Assembly: GCA_910588015.1 (NCBI GenBank)
Contig: CAJUOK010000044.1
Coordinates: 1 to 6,897 of the forward strand
Length of the DNA: 6,897 nucleotides
Direction of reading: 5' to 3'
Source of the DNA: an uncultured Christensenellaceae bacterium
GTDB lineage: Bacteria; Bacillota; Clostridia; Christensenellales; UBA3700
Part shown: piece by piece, positions 4,896 to 6,897 of the stretch
Layout of the letters: every line of letters begins with the position of its first letter
Numbering within the stretch: position 1 is the first letter of the stretch
Notes under the pieces: model-generated
Told to the model about the DNA's origin: nothing
Database searches by the model: none
What the model saw: only the letters and a program-made list of their open reading frames with translations
Position numbers and translations under genes: made by a program

Positions 4896-5737
4896 TGAAG
4901 AGATTTGCAAAGGTAATGATTGCCGGCGCGGTAATTATGGGTATAGGTTTGGCAATATTAATAGCGGCTCTTGCAGTAGGCGGAGGAAATTTCCAAGACG
5001 ATTACGAAATTAAAACATATGAATGCAGCGAAGAGAACGTTTCGCTTGATATTGATTTCTCTACAGGAAAACTTGACGTCGATTTTTATGACGGCGAAAA
5101 GATAAAGATTGAATATCCCGAAAATAAGTTGCTATCGGCAAGCGTTAAGGAATCGAGCGGGAAGTTGTCTTTCAAGACGGATTATAGACGCAAGCTGAAT
5201 TTATTCAGATGGTTGAGAAAGATACCTGCGACGAAGATATGGATACCGCAAGGCTCGGTAATGAACGTAAAGATAAATATGGACGCAGGAGAAGCGAAAT
5301 TCGCAGACGGAGAGTACGGCGACTTTAATTTGTATATGAACGCAGGGTCATTTGAAATGAACGACGCGGATTGCGTAAAGCTGTCGGTTACGCTCAATGC
5401 AGGCACCGTCGATATGAATAGCGTGTCGTCTGTCGAAGACGTAAAATTCCAAGTTAATGCCGGTAAAATTGATATAGATTCGCTCAATTGTCCTTATGTT
5501 GTCACAGATGTAAACGCAGGCGACGTTTCAGTCGATAAAATGCAAGTTCCCAAAGTAGATGTTGATATCAGCGCCGGTAGCGTAAAGTTCGGGATTGTCG
5601 GCAATCGCGCAGAGTATAATATTTTGGTCGATAAAAGCGCCGGCAAATGCAATATCTCCAACCAAAAGGGAACTATGGACAAATATATAAACGCAGATAT
5701 TTCCGCGGGTTCATTGAATGTCGATTTTGAGTCGTAA
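4895..5737 (+). CDS. DUF4097-family membrane-anchored beta-repeat protein
   Basis: A 280-residue protein. The start is ATG 4895, with AGGGGG (4881-4886) 8 nt upstream; a TTG immediately before it is less likely. Residues 6-29 are a hydrophobic anchor or uncleaved signal (IAGAVIMGIGLAILIAALAVGG) and the rest would lie outside the membrane. Beta-strand repeats fill the body: a '(N/D/S)AG' turn recurs at residues 131, 150, 169, 189, 208, 227, 249 and 271, spaced 19-22 residues, each followed by alternating hydrophobic residues (such as TVDM, KIDID, DVSVD, SVKFG). This is the DUF4097 (YvlB-like, 'putative adhesin') beta-solenoid pattern. It is the last gene of the PadR operon. A role in envelope stress or surface binding is likely from the family, but no ligand is known. 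Confidence 0.88.
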   Translation: MKRFAKVMIAGAVIMGIGLAILIAALAVGGGNFQDDYEIKTYECSEENVSLDIDFSTGKLDVDFYDGEKIKIEYPENKLLSASVKESSGKLSFKTDYRRKLNLFRWLRKIPATKIWIPQGSVMNVKINMDAGEAKFADGEYGDFNLYMNAGSFEMNDADCVKLSVTLNAGTVDMNSVSSVEDVKFQVNAGKIDIDSLNCPYVVTDVNAGDVSVDKMQVPKVDVDISAGSVKFGIVGNRAEYNILVDKSAGKCNISNQKGTMDKYINADISAGSLNVDFES

Positions 5738-5771
5738 TACAGGGTAAGATTACAAGCTTTGCAAACTTGCG

Positions 5772-5796
5772 TATCAAATTGTTGATATATTTTATA
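5772..5796 (+). terminator. Weak AT-rich hairpin after the DUF4097 gene
   Basis: TATCAA (5772-5777), loop ATTG, TTGATA (5782-5787), followed by TATTTTATA. It may end part of the padR operon transcript. The stem is short and AT-only apart from two pairs, so support is weak. Confidence 0.35.
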
Positions 5797-5812
5797 AAGT
5801 CAAACTTTTAAG

Positions 5813-5840
5813 TTGACAAATGATAGAGTTATACTGTAAT
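5813..5840 (+). promoter_or_regulatory. Promoter-like sequence without a following gene
   Basis: TTGACA (5813-5818), 16-nt spacer, TGTAAT (5835-5840). The predicted start near 5847 is followed only by a strong hairpin with a T-tract, so it would make a very short RNA. Confidence 0.5.
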
Positions 5841-5854
5841 GAATCCGTAGGTGC

Positions 5855-5904
5855 AACAATCACAACCTAATTAGAACTTTGAATTAGGTTGTGATGTTAT
5901 TTTT
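5855..5904 (+). terminator. Strong intrinsic terminator hairpin
   Basis: ATCACAACCTAATT (5859-5872) pairs perfectly with AATTAGGTTGTGAT (5882-5895) around a 9-base loop. AAC (5855-5857) and GTT (5896-5898) extend the stem past a bulged A. ATTTTTAAT follows. It can end the padR operon transcript or the short transcript from the promoter at 5813-5840. Confidence 0.75.
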
Positions 5905-5982
5905 AATAAGAAAACCGACCAATAGCGATAAATTTTGATTTGAGATAATAATAGCTATCAAAATATAATATAATGTCATAAA

Positions 5983-6420
5983 CTATTGTTTAAAGGTTTT
6001 ATCCAAATCCAGCAAGATAAGCTTATCATCAATTATACAATATATTACCGATTTGCCAACAAGATTACGCGCTTCGTTGTAAGTATATATAGAATTGGAG
6101 AAATATTCAACTCCGTCAAGTGTCAATGATACCTTACCAAAGCCCCTAAAAAATCCTTGTTGTCAATTTTCAATTTTGTTTATTCTTTTATCTGATAATT
6201 TTATCTTTTTTTCTAATTTTATTATTTGTATTAGATAATAAAATAATGGGAGTAAAAATATGAATACATCAAGAGTAATAATAGCGCTCAACATTATAAT
6301 TAGACTATCATTTAATATACCAAAAAATACGCCTAACAGAAAAAATAATACAAAAAAACCTATCAGTATAAATATGAATCTGATATATTTGGATTTTGTA
6401 ATATTGATATTTGTTTTCAT
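5983..6420 (-). pseudogene. Two-TM membrane protein gene interrupted by one in-frame TGA
   Basis: Reading from ATG 6420 gives 85 residues: a Lys-rich N-terminus, two hydrophobic segments (about 14-35 and 40-66; FIFILIGFFVLFFLLGVFF and LIIMLSAIITLDVFIFLLPL), and a charged helix 'KLEKKIKLSDKRINKIEN'. A TGA follows at 6165-6163. The same frame then stays open for 59 codons to TAG (5985-5983) and encodes a protein-like soluble segment: QGFFRGFGKVSLTLDG, EYFSNSIYTYNEARN and LVGKSVIYCIIDDKLILLDL. No start codon with a ribosome binding site lies after the TGA. The simplest reading is one gene of 145 codons inactivated by a nonsense mutation. TGA is a normal stop here (used by the ECF and HAAS genes), so recoding is unlikely. 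I do not recognise the family; two TM helices with a cytosolic beta domain is all that can be said. An expressed 85-residue truncated product is possible. Confidence 0.75.
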
Positions 6421-6426
6421 AAGCAA

Positions 6427-6456
6427 ATTATATCATTTAAATTATATGCTTAGCAA
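6427..6456 (-). promoter_or_regulatory. Possible promoter of the interrupted membrane protein gene
   Basis: On the minus strand TTGCTA (6456-6451), 18-nt spacer, TATAAT (6432-6427). The start would fall close to ATG 6420, giving a nearly leaderless mRNA. A second TATAAT (6446-6441) with a poor -35 would give a leader of about 14 nt. The region is very AT-rich, so chance boxes are likely. Confidence 0.35.
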
Positions 6457-6487
6457 TCAATAAAAATAATGAATATTGCAATTGAAA

Positions 6488-6533
6488 TGTAAAAATTACA
6501 ATTTTACAACGCAATTTAAAAATTAGGTTGCGT
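6488..6533. repeat. Two adjacent imperfect inverted repeats
   Basis: TGTAAAA (6488-6494) with TTTTACA (6502-6508), then at once ACGCAA (6509-6514) with TTGCGT (6528-6533), the latter extendable through G-T pairs to 11 bp. No clear T-tract follows in either direction. They lie in a gene-free AT-rich stretch; function is unknown. Confidence 0.5.
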
Positions 6534-6585
6534 AATACTTTTGAGCGTAATATTTAAAATCGATAAAAAAAGATTGGAATAATTG

Positions 6586-6614
6586 TTGCAATCTTAATAA
6601 ATATGATATATAAT
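6586..6614 (+). promoter_or_regulatory. Promoter of tRNA-Pro
   Basis: TTGCAA (6586-6591), 17-nt spacer, TATAAT (6609-6614). The start near 6621 is about 21 nt before the tRNA. Another TATAAT at 6634-6639 is too close to the tRNA 5' end to serve it. Confidence 0.75.
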
Positions 6615-6641
6615 CTTATCGTCAAGTTATTGATATAATAT

Positions 6642-6718
6642 CTGGGTGTGGCGCAGTTTGGTAGCGCGCTAGACTGGGGGTCTAGAGGCCGCAAGTTCAA
6701 GTCTTGTCACTCAGACCA
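6642..6718 (+). tRNA. tRNA-Pro (anticodon GGG), CCA encoded
   Basis: Acceptor CTGGGTG (6642-6648) pairs with CACTCAG (6708-6714), with one G-T wobble. Discriminator A is 6715 and CCA is 6716-6718. The D-arm is GCGCAGTTTGGTAGCGC. The anticodon stem CTAGA/TCTAG encloses CTGGGGG, with anticodon GGG at 6676-6678. The T-arm carries AAGTTCAAGTCTT. The length of 74 nt plus CCA is normal for tRNA-Pro. Confidence 0.96.
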
Positions 6719-6743
6719 AATAGCAACAGAGCTATTTAAATTG

Positions 6744-6772
6744 AAGAAGAGAGGTTTTGCCTCTCTTTTTTT
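6744..6772 (+). terminator. Intrinsic terminator after tRNA-Pro
   Basis: AGAGAGG (6748-6754) pairs with CCTCTCT (6760-6766) around TTTTG, with further A-T pairs outward and a run of seven T (6766-6772). Confidence 0.9.
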
Positions 6773-6849
6773 CATTTTTATCTAAAGATTTGTTACTCGA
6801 TGAAATTCTATTTTAATTTAAAATATTGATTGCAAGTTGAATTTCCAAA

Positions 6850-6894
6850 AAAAGTATACTTTTACTGACTGCCGTTTATGCATAGCGAAACGGC
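6850..6894. repeat. Palindrome and hairpin at the window edge
   Basis: AAAAGTATACTTTT (6850-6863) is a perfect 14-bp palindrome. GCCGTTT (6871-6877) and AAACGGC (6888-6894) form a 7-bp hairpin with a 10-base loop. They may belong to the control region or terminator of a gene beyond the window. The rest of 6773-6897 shows no gene. Confidence 0.45.
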
Positions 6895-6897
6895 GTA

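Noticed and set aside
6124..6165. Selenocysteine insertion at the in-frame TGA
   Set aside because: Only a weak 5-bp pairing with wobble follows the TGA, no catalytic context is recognised, and no selenoprotein family fits.
6260..6463. Plus-strand 67-codon frame opposite the broken membrane gene
   Set aside because: AT-rich shadow with Asn/Ile/Lys-rich composition and no ribosome binding site; the minus frame shows clear TM and soluble patterns.
3522..6718. Integrated element using tRNA-Arg or tRNA-Pro as attachment site
   Set aside because: No integrase gene and no second copy of either tRNA 3' end was seen in the window.

Overview
The window looks like a piece of chromosome from a low-GC Gram-positive bacterium, most likely an uncultured Clostridia-type Firmicute. 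The grounds are AT-rich intergenic DNA, near-consensus sigma-A promoters (TTGACA-17-TATAAT), strong GGAGG ribosome binding sites, tRNA genes with encoded CCA ends, a PadR/HAAS-DUF1700/DUF4097 operon, and an ECF transporter S component next to a B6 kinase. No phage, transposase or CRISPR gene is visible. The species cannot be named from this sequence.

Layout, left to right. Positions 2-364 hold a small uncharacterised protein gene (+), then a bidirectional terminator and tRNA-Val(UAC) on the minus strand. Back to back with that tRNA is an 86-residue single-pass membrane protein gene (627-887, +). Next is a minus-strand operon (2408-928) encoding an ECF S component and a pyridoxal/pyridoxamine kinase. 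Its leader (2470-2594) folds as an FMN-riboswitch-class aptamer. Upstream on the same strand is an SGNH/GDSL hydrolase gene (3323-2664). tRNA-Arg(CCG) follows at 3522-3596 (+), then a plus-strand operon: PadR repressor (3864), HAAS/DUF1700 membrane protein (4194) and DUF4097 anchored beta-repeat protein (4895-5737). The AT-rich right end holds a possible small-RNA unit (about 5847-5900), a minus-strand membrane protein gene broken by one in-frame TGA (6420-5983), and tRNA-Pro(GGG) at 6642-6718.

The most interesting element is the minus-strand leader at 2470-2594. It keeps the FMN aptamer architecture: P1, P2 and P5 helices with compensatory changes, the GGTGAGATTCC P5 loop, and the P6 AAAGTC/AATGGGA core. 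However, the two nucleotides that form the A-G platform stacked on FMN in the Fusobacterium structure are C and A here. It controls a transporter/kinase pair that looks built for vitamin B6 rather than riboflavin. This makes it a good candidate for a variant FMN-class riboswitch with changed ligand specificity.

The genes fall into three working units: vitamin (probably B6) uptake and phosphate trapping under riboswitch control; a PadR-autoregulated envelope-associated operon; and solitary tRNA genes with their own promoters and terminators.
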